The notes under the pieces are model-generated. The model saw only the letters and a program-made list of their open reading frames with translations. It did no database searches and had not been told where the DNA came from. This document shows, piece after piece, positions 34,389 to 42,471 of a DNA stretch of 64,000 nt. Source of the stretch: Planctomycetota bacterium (lineage in GTDB: Bacteria; Planctomycetota; Phycisphaerae; UBA1845; PWPN01); assembly GCA_029550525.1 (NCBI GenBank), contig JAKPHF010000078.1, positions 372,001 through 436,000 of the forward strand, written 5' to 3'. Made by a program: the position numbers and the translations under genes. Positions within the stretch are counted from its first letter, which is position 1. Each line of letters opens with the position of its first letter.

Positions 34389-34391
34389 AGT

Positions 34392-34426
34392 AGCTGTCGG
34401 CTATCAGCTGTCAGCTTTCAGCTCTT
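34392..34426. repeat. AGCTRTN heptamer array 4
   Basis: AGCTGTC, GGCTATC, AGCTGTC, AGCTTTC and AGCTCTT in strict seven-base phase, starting four bases after the porin stop codon. Confidence 0.8.
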
Positions 34427-34495
34427 GCCGGTCGGTTCCGCGCGGACGATGGCTTTTCGGGGAGCTGGGGGCTGGGGGCTGGTGGAGTCTCGGGG

Positions 34496-36805
34496 TCAGG
34501 TTCCGCAGTCGTCTGGTGGTTCGATGTTCGGGCCGCCGAAGCATTGTTGGAAGATTCGCAGATCGAACTCATCCACGTCGGCATCGTGATCCAGGTCGAC
34601 TTGGAAGCAAGCCGGGTCTTCGGAGTATATACCGGGCGCGTTCAGGCAAGTCTGCAGCCGCCCGAAGTCTTCCAGATCCACGTCGCCGTCGAAGTCGTAG
34701 TCGCCGGACAGTGAGACGTAGAACGAAAACTCCGCGTCGCCGCCGGGCACGCCGTCGCCCGAGGGAAGGCTGGCCGGAGCGTCGGGCCGAGCCAGTTCGC
34801 CGTCGAGTGGCTCACCGGTGTGGGCGGAGCGGACCTGGTCCGAGATGCGCACGGTCCACGTTTGACTGCCGCTGAGCGGCTGATCGAAGGTGAGTCGAAC
34901 CAGGCCGGACGCATCGCAGGTATACGTGAACGACCGCGGCCCGCTGCGACTGCCGGTCACGCTGATCTCCGAACCGTCGAGCACGACGGGAGTGGTGAAT
35001 TGCAGCTCCAGCGTCTTGATGCGCATGACGGGCGTGGCCGCGGTGCCCGGCAGCGGAGTCGTCCACCGCAGCTTCAACATGGGCGCGGAAATGTAGGCTT
35101 CAGCAACGACAACCGGCCGCAGAATCCAAGAGTTTTCGTCCAGCGTCACCGCCGAGACCGGTCCGTCCACCGGAAACGCATACCACTGAGTCTCAAACTC
35201 CTGCCAGATGATCTCGGTCCGCGTGCCGCCGGCGGTCCGGATGGTCACGTCGATGGGCATGCGAAACAGCGGATATTCGGTCTGCGTCTGCCGCACGTGC
35301 AGACGAAGCTCGTGCCGACCGCCGATCGTCACGTCCTGCCAGCCATAGCGGTAGGTCGGTGCTCCCGGGCCGTAGACCCACTCGTTGAAGAACCAGCCGA
35401 GGTCGCCACCGTAGACGGTCTCGGCTACCCGCCGGAAGTCCTCCGTGACCGCGAAGCCGCCTTCGTACTGCCGGCGATATTCTCTCAGCGTCTCGAAGAA
35501 CTTCGCGTCGCCCATGACGTGTCGCAGCATGTGCAGCACCCAGGCCGCCTTGCGATACACGAGGTTGTTGTCGAACACGCCCGCCTGATACGACGCGTCG
35601 TACCGGTACACCGTCCCGGAATAGTTCGCGGGCCGGCGCTGGTTCATGCGATTCATGTAAGCGGCGAAGCTGCCGCCGGGCTTTTTCTCGTGATAGAGCG
35701 CCTCGGCGTAGGTGGCGAAGCCTTCGTTGAGCCAGATGTCGTGCCACGTGCCGCACGTGACGGCGTCGCCCCACCATTGATGTGCCAGCTCGTGGTTGAT
35801 GATGTCGGGATCGAAGGCCCAGTGGCTGCTGACGGTCTGATGCTCCATGTTCACGTTGCCGTCGAATTGGGCGATGCCGTATTTTTCGTTGATAAACGGA
35901 TACTCGCCGAAAACGTCGGGGCGGCTGTAGGTCGCGATCGCGGTCACCAGGTGGGCGGCATTGGTTTGGGCGGTGCTCACCGAGCCGGGGTAGATGTAGA
36001 ACTCGACAGGCATGCTGCCGTTAGCGTGTTCGTAGTATTGCGTCCAGTGGGTGTAGTTGGAGACCGCCACCGAAACCAGGTACGTGGCGATAGGATACGA
36101 TTCGTGCCAGCGGTAGCGCAGGCGGTTGCCGGTGAGCGTATCCGTCCCCTGCAGCGAACCGTTGGAGACGGCGTACTTGCCGGCAGGCACGGTGATCCAC
36201 GTGTCCATCGTGAACTTGTCGCGCAGCTCGTCCTTGCAGGGCCACCAGGTATGGGCGTACCAGGGCTGGCTGAGCGATGCGGCAGTGGTCGAGGTGAAGC
36301 CGAACGAGTTCCAACCCTGGCTTTGCGGCCGTCCGCCATACGAAACAGCAACCGTGAACGCCTCCCCGACACCATACGAACGGTTCAACGTAATCACCAC
36401 CGTGCTGCCCTGCCGGGTGAAACCGACGGGCTGGGTGTTCACGGCCACGCCGGTGATGGTCAAGGCACTGCTGAGATTCAGCGTTATGGAGGACAAGCCA
36501 TCTTTCTGGCTCTTCACCGTTAGTGTGTTAATGCCGCTGATGGTTCGGCTTGAGAAGTTCAGCCCGATGTCCAGGAAGCAGTGAATGACATCAGTCTCAT
36601 CAGGCGTGTCGGCAGCGTCGACATCCGCCGCCAGCAGCCGAAGGAACGTCGCTCGACCGCTGGCGCAGATGTCCTTGTCCATCTGTTTGCATTCGCTCGA
36701 TGTGAGGTCCGGTTCCTCTGTCGAGTCGGGCTCGTCGGCGGACAATCCACCCGGCAGATACGCGACGCAGATCAACGCGGACATGATGAACCTGAGCAGT
36801 GACAT
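34496..36805 (-). CDS. Secreted M1 family aminopeptidase with dockerin-like tail
   Basis: A 769-residue zinc metallopeptidase with signal peptide RFIMSALICVAYLPGGLSA. The M1 zinc site is complete: HELAH at 338-342 with Glu361 in WLNEGFATYAEA. The exopeptidase motif is GNVNMEH (about 316-322) in place of GAMEN, as in bacterial M1 relatives. After the catalytic domain, a beta-sandwich region leads to two C-terminal EF-hand-like motifs, DYDFDGDVDLEDF and DLDHDADVDEFDL. These resemble a dockerin and may anchor the enzyme to a surface partner. GAGGGG lies seven bases upstream of the start. Confidence 0.9.
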   Translation of the reverse strand: MSLLRFIMSALICVAYLPGGLSADEPDSTEEPDLTSSECKQMDKDICASGRATFLRLLAADVDAADTPDETDVIHCFLDIGLNFSSRTISGINTLTVKSQKDGLSSITLNLSSALTITGVAVNTQPVGFTRQGSTVVITLNRSYGVGEAFTVAVSYGGRPQSQGWNSFGFTSTTAASLSQPWYAHTWWPCKDELRDKFTMDTWITVPAGKYAVSNGSLQGTDTLTGNRLRYRWHESYPIATYLVSVAVSNYTHWTQYYEHANGSMPVEFYIYPGSVSTAQTNAAHLVTAIATYSRPDVFGEYPFINEKYGIAQFDGNVNMEHQTVSSHWAFDPDIINHELAHQWWGDAVTCGTWHDIWLNEGFATYAEALYHEKKPGGSFAAYMNRMNQRRPANYSGTVYRYDASYQAGVFDNNLVYRKAAWVLHMLRHVMGDAKFFETLREYRRQYEGGFAVTEDFRRVAETVYGGDLGWFFNEWVYGPGAPTYRYGWQDVTIGGRHELRLHVRQTQTEYPLFRMPIDVTIRTAGGTRTEIIWQEFETQWYAFPVDGPVSAVTLDENSWILRPVVVAEAYISAPMLKLRWTTPLPGTAATPVMRIKTLELQFTTPVVLDGSEISVTGSRSGPRSFTYTCDASGLVRLTFDQPLSGSQTWTVRISDQVRSAHTGEPLDGELARPDAPASLPSGDGVPGGDAEFSFYVSLSGDYDFDGDVDLEDFGRLQTCLNAPGIYSEDPACFQVDLDHDADVDEFDLRIFQQCFGGPNIEPPDDCGT

Positions 36806-36975
36806 GTGTTGTCCCCTCGCGAGGCAGACAGGATCGTTGCGACCATTGTAGCAACTTCACCTGGAGCCGCGAAGAGCCGACATCCGGTTTCGCGCAACCG
36901 CCGCATGAAGTCTCCGCCGAACCTGCAGTTGTAAGTGCCTTATACATCGCGGTTTCGATCGCGCCGACACATTTG

Positions 36976-37010
36976 GGCTGTGAGCGATGAGCTGTGGGCT
37001 ATGAACTGGA
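36976..37010. repeat. AGCTRTN heptamer array 5
   Basis: GGCTGTG, AGCGATG, AGCTGTG, GGCTATG and AACTGGA in seven-base phase. Confidence 0.75.
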
Positions 37011-37048
37011 CGTCCGGCTCATCGGTGCCAGGTTGCGTGACGCACATC

Positions 37049-37330
37049 GGCCCGCCTGCGGGCCGCAGTCAATAGACGGGGTCGTCAGGCCCCGATCGAT
37101 TGTGAGTAATCAATCGTCAGCCCCGAAGGGGCGACAGTACCGGGGCAATTTGCGACAAACGCCAACGATCCCCGAATGCGCCCGCCGGCAGCTCACGTCG
37201 TGTTTCGGCCGCGGTACATCTGTCGCCCCTGTCGGGGCTCCATGCAACAAGACGAACGAGGCGAATGGGGCTTCGTCGCTCACCGGGGGCTTACGCCGCC
37301 CGGCTATTAACTCCTGCCCCTTGCGGGGCA
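37049..37330. repeat. Intergenic array of short hairpins (array C)
   Basis: Hairpins include CGGCCCG/CGGGCCG, GCCCC-gaag-GGGC, GCCCC-tgtc-GGGGC and, near the end, a GGCTATTAAC phrase followed by GCCCC-ttgc-GGGGC. The unit structure matches arrays A and B. Confidence 0.7.
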
Positions 37331-37365
37331 GAAGCGCGCGCGACAAACGTCACGCGACAGTAGGG

Positions 37366-37386
37366 AGCCATAAGCTCTGAGCTGGT
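37366..37386. repeat. AGCTRTN heptamer array 6
   Basis: AGCCATA, AGCTCTG and AGCTGGT; a short array in the same seven-base phase. Confidence 0.6.
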
Positions 37387-37410
37387 GACAGACATCAGGC
37401 GACGATAGAG

Positions 37411-37479
37411 GGCCGTGAGCTATGAGCTGTGAGCCGGAACATCTGGCTGACAGCTGATAGCTGAGAGCTGACAGCTACT
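37411..37479. repeat. AGCTRTN heptamer array 7
   Basis: GGCCGTG, AGCTATG, AGCTGTG and AGCCGGA, then a second run GCTGACA, GCTGATA, GCTGAGA, GCTGACA. This is the longest array in the window. Confidence 0.8.
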
Positions 37480-37585
37480 CTGGGCGTAGGCGCGACGGGC
37501 GGGTGATGGTAGAACATCGCGACGCCCGCTCGGCAGCGCGCCGAGAGCTGGGCATGCAAGGGTTGACATTTGTGAGGAGTGGACG

Positions 37586-38158
37586 ATGAGGAGCGTTCGA
37601 CTCGGTGTCTGTTTCCTGACAGCCTGGATGCTATGCGGGTTCAATGGCGGCTGCATGAGCCGGGCGATCAGCGAGGGCATCGGGGTGGTGACCGGGGCGT
37701 CGGGCAAAGTGGTTGATATCGTCAGGCCTACTCTACTGGTCCACTATCGCGGGCTGAAAATCGAGTCGATCACGGTAACGCCCGGGCTCAAGACGCCGGC
37801 CAATCTGACGAGCCTGATCCGCGAGAACCTGGAAAAGGTGGCCACCAAGAAGAAGCTGACGCAAGACGGGCGGCCTCAGCTGCTGCTCAGTGGCGAGGTC
37901 ATCAATTATGAGACGGCGGACACGGTGGATACGGCAATCGGGCCCATCGAGGAGTGCATCCTGCGCGCGAAACTGACGGACGCGGAGAGCGGGGAAGTCC
38001 TCACCGTCGTGAATCTGGTCTCGCGGGCGAAGTCCACGAGTGCGAGCGGGGCCAAGCATCTGTCCGAGGGGATCGGCAAGGCCTTGAGCAAGTGGCTCAA
38101 GGAAGGCGGCATCACTTCCGACGAGGAGCGCAAGGAAGCGGAACAGGCACACAACTGA
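37586..38158 (+). CDS. Predicted lipoprotein, DUF4410-like
   Basis: A 190-residue protein (GAGGAG six bases upstream) with an N-terminal export signal and a Cys in GFNGGCMS as the likely lipidation site. The mature domain (LKTPANLTSLIRENLEKV, then RPQLLLSGEVINYE, and later CILRAKLTDAESGEVLT) resembles small DUF4410-type envelope lipoproteins. Function unknown. A strong terminator follows the stop. Confidence 0.65.
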   Translation: MRSVRLGVCFLTAWMLCGFNGGCMSRAISEGIGVVTGASGKVVDIVRPTLLVHYRGLKIESITVTPGLKTPANLTSLIRENLEKVATKKKLTQDGRPQLLLSGEVINYETADTVDTAIGPIEECILRAKLTDAESGEVLTVVNLVSRAKSTSASGAKHLSEGIGKALSKWLKEGGITSDEERKEAEQAHN

Positions 38159-38202
38159 GCCGGCGATATCGACGTCTGGTCGATTCATCGCGCATCGCGA
38201 AC

Positions 38203-38245
38203 ACGTCCGCCCGGCGGAGTCGAGCTCCGACGGGCGGACGTTTTT
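38203..38245 (+). terminator. Rho-independent terminator after the DUF4410-like lipoprotein
   Basis: ACGTCCGCCCG (38203-38213) pairs perfectly with CGGGCGGACGT (38231-38241), with an inner CGGAG/CTCCG stem, and is followed by TTTT. It separates this gene from the convergent efp gene. Confidence 0.88.
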
Positions 38246-38250
38246 CCGGA

Positions 38251-38814
38251 TCAGGCCCTCTCCTTGCCGGCATAGGACTTGGAGCGAGTGTCGACGCGGA
38301 TGACGTCGCCGGTCTTGATGAACAACGGCACGCGGATTTCCAGGCCATTTTCGAGCACGGCCTCCTTGGTGATGTTGGAAGCGGTGCCCACCGAGTGTTC
38401 GGCCGGGGCGGTCACCTGGACGCGCAGCGGCACGATGTCGGGCACTTCCAGCGAAGCCAGCACGTTGTCGATGAACCGGCCGCGGTACTCGGCGCCCTCG
38501 ACGAGAAAGCTCGCCTGGTTGCCCAGCCGCGAGACAGGAAACTCGATCTCCTCGAAGGTTTCGGCGTCCATGAGCACCAGGTCCCGGTCCCGTGTGTAGA
38601 GGTACTGCAGCCGCCGGTAGCCGGAATCCACCGGCTCGACGGGCAACAAGTCGTTGAGCGTGCGGTCCACCGGCCGGCCGTCGCGCACGTCGCGCAGCAT
38701 CACGTGGACGGTGGGCTTCTGCTTGCCCGTGTGACGCTCCTCGTAGTCGGTCACCTCATAGACATGGTTTTGATGTCGGATCAGCATGCCGCGCTTGAGC
38801 GGAACGTTCGCCAT
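38251..38814 (-). CDS. efp: Elongation factor P
   Basis: A 187-residue EF-P, which relieves ribosome stalling at polyproline. The KOW-like N-domain (PLKRGMLIRHQNHVYEVTD), the OB domains and the C-terminal signature (ITKEAVLENGLEIRVPLFIKTGD, then RVDTRSKSYAGKE) are intact. The tip loop reads RHTGKQKP, so Lys31 takes the place of E. coli Lys34, but the flanking Pro of the usual KPGKG loop is absent. This makes the modification type hard to predict. No EpmA/B or EarP gene is nearby. It is convergent with the small lipoprotein. Confidence 0.92.
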   Translation of the reverse strand: MANVPLKRGMLIRHQNHVYEVTDYEERHTGKQKPTVHVMLRDVRDGRPVDRTLNDLLPVEPVDSGYRRLQYLYTRDRDLVLMDAETFEEIEFPVSRLGNQASFLVEGAEYRGRFIDNVLASLEVPDIVPLRVQVTAPAEHSVGTASNITKEAVLENGLEIRVPLFIKTGDVIRVDTRSKSYAGKERA

Positions 38815-39305
38815 ACGACACCTCCCGGAATGTGGGCAGAGACATGAAGACCCGGGCCATTATACCACGCGAGGGCAGCGGCGACGGGAAGAAAACGGCT
38901 TCCCTGCCCTTCGATCCGAGCGGCACCGGACTTCCCATCGGGGCTGCGGCCGGTGCCCTGACGGCCCGACCTGGGAACAGGAACGGCGTCCACCGGCTGA
39001 CGTGATGCCGTAACGCCACATGCGAGCCGGCGGACGTGATGGCGGCAGCCCGCTGATTATGAGACCACGTCGGGCGGTTCACGGACGAGCGAAGTTCCAA
39101 GCATCGCACAGCAGAACAGCGGTTTTTTGCCTCAAAGCTTGCCCAGTTTCACACTTCGTATTGCATATTCGTTTCCGGAAGGCGGACATGTCTCGATCGG
39201 GCACGACGGCTCCCGGCTCGGCGGCGACGAGAGAAGCCGGACCGGTTGCGAGTGAACACAACACCCCGAGCGATCTGTGGCGCGGCAGCTTCGGAGGGTT
39301 CACTC
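38815..39305. other. 491-base gap upstream of efp
   Basis: Open frames here overlap on several strands, but none has a ribosome-binding site or a recognisable pattern. I see nothing beyond the efp leader at the left end and the GGAGGG site for the next small gene at 39293-39298. Confidence 0.4.
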
Positions 39306-39548
39306 ATGAAAGACACACCCGAGTACCTGGAGGAGTTTGCCCGCAGCAGTGGGATCGACACGAGCTCGTGGCGGACCTGGCACACGGAGTCCATGCTCTC
39401 GGTGTCGGGGATCCGTGAGCGGGCCCACGCCCTGGCCCTGCGGAACTTCATCACCGAACGCATGAGCATGGAAGCCGAGGTGAACGAGCCGCCGCATCCG
39501 GACGGAGATTGGGCGGTGGTGGCCATTCCAGCGCCGCGAGCGAATTAG
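39306..39548 (+). CDS. Small hypothetical protein
   Basis: An 80-residue acidic, mostly helical product (EYLEEFARSSGIDTSSWRTW, ERAHALALRNFITERMSME) ending in a short hydrophobic WAVVAIP segment. The ATG at 39306 has GGAGGG seven bases upstream, which supports translation. I recognise no family. A heptamer array starts directly at the stop. Confidence 0.5.
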   Translation: MKDTPEYLEEFARSSGIDTSSWRTWHTESMLSVSGIRERAHALALRNFITERMSMEAEVNEPPHPDGDWAVVAIPAPRAN

Positions 39549-39594
39549 ACCTGTCAGACCTGAGGCCTGAGACTTGAGGCTTGAGGGCTGAGGA
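39549..39594. repeat. Heptamer array 8 (TGAGGCC variant)
   Basis: CTGTCAG, ACCTGAG, GCCTGAG, ACTTGAG, GCTTGAG and GGCTGAG repeat in seven-base steps immediately after the stop codon. The rest of the gap to 39853 shows nothing. Confidence 0.75.
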
Positions 39595-39853
39595 CAAACC
39601 AGTCTATCCGGCCTCGCACGCTGCGCGTTCATTCCTTGGCCGAGGCCACGGGCGCTGCTCAACGCATTCGAGAACGGCCAATCTCGAAGCCGGCATGCGC
39701 GTGACAGGCTCCCGGCCTTGCATTGCTTCGAGAATCGTTCGAGTTTTATAATCGCCACGGCGGCGACCGAACCTCAGAATGAAGGGAGGCGTTGCCGTGA
39801 TGGTCCCTCGCAACACGCACGGTTGATCGCTGATCGTATCGAAGGACGAACGA

Positions 39854-40585
39854 ATGCCGCCTACTGCCAACGTCATCAACGTGGATGCGCTTCCTGAGCG
39901 GATGCGTGAGCCCGCCCGCGTATACGCCGGGGCGATTCAGGAGATCGCTCGAGACAATGCGGTCGCCCTGGCGTTCTACGGTCTGGTGGTCGGCGGCGGC
40001 TTCGACCCGTCGGCGCAGCCTGCCCGCAACGTGCTCGTACTGGAGAAGATCGACCTGGAGATGCTGCGCATACTGGGCCAGCACGGCAGCCGGATGGCCA
40101 AATCGGGCATTGCCGCCCCGGTGGTGATGACGCCCGAGTACATCGCCCGTTCGCTGGATACGTTCCCGCTGGAGTTGCTGGAGATCCAGCAGCAACACGT
40201 GCTGGTGTTCGGCAAGGACTACTTCAACGATCTGACGTTCGACCCGGCCCACGTCCGCACAAAATGCGAGCGCGAGCTGAAGACCGCGCTGCTGGCGATG
40301 CATGACGGCCTGCTGAGCACGTCGGGCCGCGACCGGCTGCTTCATGACGTGGTCGCCGACGTGGCGGAGGGACTGATGCGGATTCTGCGGGGCATCGCCT
40401 GGCTGGAGGGCGAGCGAGAGGCCCGGCCCACGGCCGATACGGTCGCCCGGATCGAGACCGTCACCGGCCGCAAGCTCGCCGGCGTGCGGGCCGCGTTGGA
40501 TCCGACGCAACGGCACGACTGGGGTACGTTCCAACTGCTCTACGATGATGTGACCGCCCTGGGGAACTGGATTGATGCGCGTTAA
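39854..40585 (+). CDS. Hypothetical protein, possibly degenerate nucleotidyltransferase with helical tail
   Basis: A 243-residue soluble protein. The segment FYGLVVGGGFDPSAQPARNV followed by LVLEKIDLEML is placed like the strand-turn-helix of MNT-type nucleotidyltransferases, but the catalytic Asp pair is missing. The C-terminal half is helical and HEPN-like (KCERELKTALLAMHDGLLS; ADVAEGLMRILRG). This reading is inference from pattern only. Its stop overlaps the start of the TPM gene by 11 bases, so it is coupled to the TPM-LemA pair. Confidence 0.55.
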   Translation: MPPTANVINVDALPERMREPARVYAGAIQEIARDNAVALAFYGLVVGGGFDPSAQPARNVLVLEKIDLEMLRILGQHGSRMAKSGIAAPVVMTPEYIARSLDTFPLELLEIQQQHVLVFGKDYFNDLTFDPAHVRTKCERELKTALLAMHDGLLSTSGRDRLLHDVVADVAEGLMRILRGIAWLEGEREARPTADTVARIETVTGRKLAGVRAALDPTQRHDWGTFQLLYDDVTALGNWIDAR

Positions 40586-41495
40586 CCCGGCCGCCGCGTT
40601 TTCCTCGAGTGCTCTCATCGGTTCAGCCCGACGCGCTGCATTGGCGGCATTGGTCCTGTTCGCCGCCGCTGCGTCCGTCCTGGGCAAGATCACGGTTCCA
40701 GACCCGGGCACGCACGTGGTCGACCGGGCGAACATCATCGGTGCCGCGCGCGAACAACAGATCGAAGCACTCTTGAGCGAGTTGGAGCGCAAGACCACCG
40801 CACAGATCAAGGTGCTGACGGTCCCGAGCACGGACGGGGAAGACGTCTTCGGCTTTTTCCACCGTCACGCCGAGGCCTGGAAGCTGGGTCAACGCGGTAA
40901 AGACAACGGCGCGTTGATCGGCCTGGCGCTCCAGGAGCGTGAAGTGCGCATCCATACCGGCTATGGGCTGGAAGCCGTGCTACCCGACTCGTGGATCGGC
41001 AGCACAACGCGCGCCATCGCCGGGACGTACTTCAAACAGGGGCAGTACGCCGACGGCCTGTACGAACTCGCCCGGTTGGCCGCCGATCGCGTGGCCGACG
41101 CGTCAGGCGCAAAGTTGTCGCAAGCCCCGGCTGCTCAGCCCCAGACAGGGCGGCCGGGACCGCCGCCGGGAACCGGCGTTCCCGGCCCCCGCGTACCTGG
41201 CAGCGGTGGCGGTTGCTGCTGTTTGATCACGCTGGTTGGCGTTTTTCTGCTGCTGTCGGTATTCGGCCGCTCGTTTTCCTACAATCGGCGTAGCGGCGGC
41301 TGGTTGCCCTGGATGTTGTTCTGGATGCTGATGAACTCCGGGTCGCGCCGATCGGGATGGGGAGGCGGCATGGGTCGCGGTTTCGGCGGCGGCTTCGGTG
41401 GCGGATTCGGCGGGGGATTCGGCGGCGGCTTTGGCGGGGGTTCGTTCGGTGGCGGAGGCCGATTCGGCGGAGGTGGCGGCGGTGCCCGATGGTAA
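40575..41495 (+). CDS. TPM-domain (YgcG/Psb32-type) membrane protein
   Basis: A 306-residue protein with signal peptide (ALAALVLFAAAASVLG), a TPM domain (about 40-180; VDRANIIGAAREQQIEALL, ALIGLALQEREVRIHTGYGLE), a proline-rich linker, one membrane span (CCCLITLVGVFLLLSVFG) and an extremely Gly-rich tail (GFGGGFGGG repeats, residues about 260-303). TPM proteins occur beside LemA in many bacteria and are thought to act on the envelope; a phosphatase activity was shown for a plant relative. The ATG at 40575 is preferred over an adjacent TTG. Confidence 0.85.
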   Translation: MRVNPAAAFSSSALIGSARRAALAALVLFAAAASVLGKITVPDPGTHVVDRANIIGAAREQQIEALLSELERKTTAQIKVLTVPSTDGEDVFGFFHRHAEAWKLGQRGKDNGALIGLALQEREVRIHTGYGLEAVLPDSWIGSTTRAIAGTYFKQGQYADGLYELARLAADRVADASGAKLSQAPAAQPQTGRPGPPPGTGVPGPRVPGSGGGCCCLITLVGVFLLLSVFGRSFSYNRRSGGWLPWMLFWMLMNSGSRRSGWGGGMGRGFGGGFGGGFGGGFGGGFGGGSFGGGGRFGGGGGGARW

Positions 41496-42198
41496 CGTGT
41501 GTCCGCAGTGTCAACAGCCGGTGGCGAGCCGGGCGAAGTATTGTCCGGCTTGCGGAGCCATGCTGCGCCCAACCAATCGAGGAAGCACAACGATGCGTTC
41601 GATAGCCAAAGTCCTGATCGGCGTGATCGTCCTGTTCGTGGTCCTGGCCGTGCTCGCGGGCGGCTGCATCTACAGAGGCTATGTCCGCGCCGTGAATCTC
41701 GACGAGCAGGTCCGAGCCCAATGGGCCCAGGTGGACAACCAGTTGCAACGTCGATACGACCTGATCCCGAACGCGGTCGAAACGGTCAAAGGCACGGCCG
41801 CCCAGGAACAGCAGGTTTTCCTCGGCATCGCGGAGGCACGCAAAGCGTACTTCCAGGCGGACAGTGTGCCCGAGAAGGCCCAGGCGGCCGGACGGCTGGA
41901 GTCGGCGCTGTCGCGCTTGCTCGTGCTGCGCGAAACCTATCCCGAGCTGCGCAGTAACGAGGCATTCCGGGCGTTGATGGACCAACTCGAAGGCACGGAG
42001 AATCGACTTGCCGTCGAGCGGATGCGCTACAACGAAGCGGTCGCCGAGTTGAATCGCTTCATTCGCCAGCCCATTGGGCGATTGTACGCGAGCCTGGCCG
42101 GTGTGGATCAGGCCGAGTACTTCGAGATCGACGAAGCGGCGCGAAGCCGGCCGCAAGTGGATTTCTCCACGTCTCCGCGAACCAAGCCGGTCGAGTAA
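41482..42198 (+). CDS. LemA family protein with N-terminal zinc ribbon
   Basis: From the GTG at 41482 the product has 238 residues: a zinc ribbon (CPQC... CPAC), one membrane span (VLIGVIVLFVVLAVLAGGC), and a LemA domain with VRAQWAQVDNQLQRRYDLIP, LVLRETYPELRSNEAF and ENRLAVERMRYNEAV. The GTG has GGAGG about eight bases upstream, inside the last codons of the TPM gene, and overlaps it by 14 bases. An ATG at 41593 would give plain LemA without the ribbon. The CxxC pairs make the longer form more likely, but internal initiation could give both. Confidence 0.85.
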   Translation: MPDGNVCPQCQQPVASRAKYCPACGAMLRPTNRGSTTMRSIAKVLIGVIVLFVVLAVLAGGCIYRGYVRAVNLDEQVRAQWAQVDNQLQRRYDLIPNAVETVKGTAAQEQQVFLGIAEARKAYFQADSVPEKAQAAGRLESALSRLLVLRETYPELRSNEAFRALMDQLEGTENRLAVERMRYNEAVAELNRFIRQPIGRLYASLAGVDQAEYFEIDEAARSRPQVDFSTSPRTKPVE

Positions 42199-42451
42199 TT
42201 TCGCCGTCCCGTCGCGCGCTCGCGCGCGATCGCGCAACGCCGGGTGTGCGAAAACCGCCGATGGCAATAAACGGATTCTCCGTTGAACGGCGCCCCGTGC
42301 GAGCTGCCCCTCCAGCGAGAATAGGGCAAATGCCCCGGAACTGCGCTGCAATCTTTGCCGAGTCTCACCGCAAACCTGGTTATCTAGGTGTTTTCCAAGC
42401 CAATCAACGTCAAGAAAATCGAGATTTCCTGTACCGCCGAGGCAGTTCCGG

Positions 42452-42457
42452 TATATT
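42452..42457 (+). promoter_or_regulatory. Candidate -10 element (TATATT)
   Basis: TATATT stands in a locally AT-rich patch about 7 bases before GGAATTC, which would begin a 67-base leader ending at the T tract of 42524-42530. No good -35 is seen. Confidence 0.35.
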
Positions 42458-42471
42458 AGATCCGGAATTCA

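Larger units (their letters stand above)
36806..37585. other. 780-base gene-free region rich in repeats
   Basis: No gene is visible. It contains three heptamer arrays (36976-37010, 37366-37386 and 37411-37479) and hairpin array C (37049-37330). The lipoprotein ribosome-binding site GAGGAG is at its right end. Confidence 0.7.

Noticed and set aside
34820..36523. A 567-codon plus-strand frame opposite the M1 aminopeptidase
   Set aside because: A shadow of a frame with a complete HELAH zinc site.
36976..37479. CRISPR array
   Set aside because: The repeats are seven-base units without constant spacers or 24-40 base direct repeats, and no cas gene is present.
38756..39109. A 117-codon minus-strand frame upstream of efp
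   Set aside because: It overlaps the efp start in another frame, lacks a ribosome-binding site and looks compositionally random.
40575..41495. Antisense Pro-rich frames (PPPNPPPK runs) opposite the TPM Gly-rich tail
   Set aside because: They are the reverse-strand reading of GGC/GGT repeats and have no independent support.
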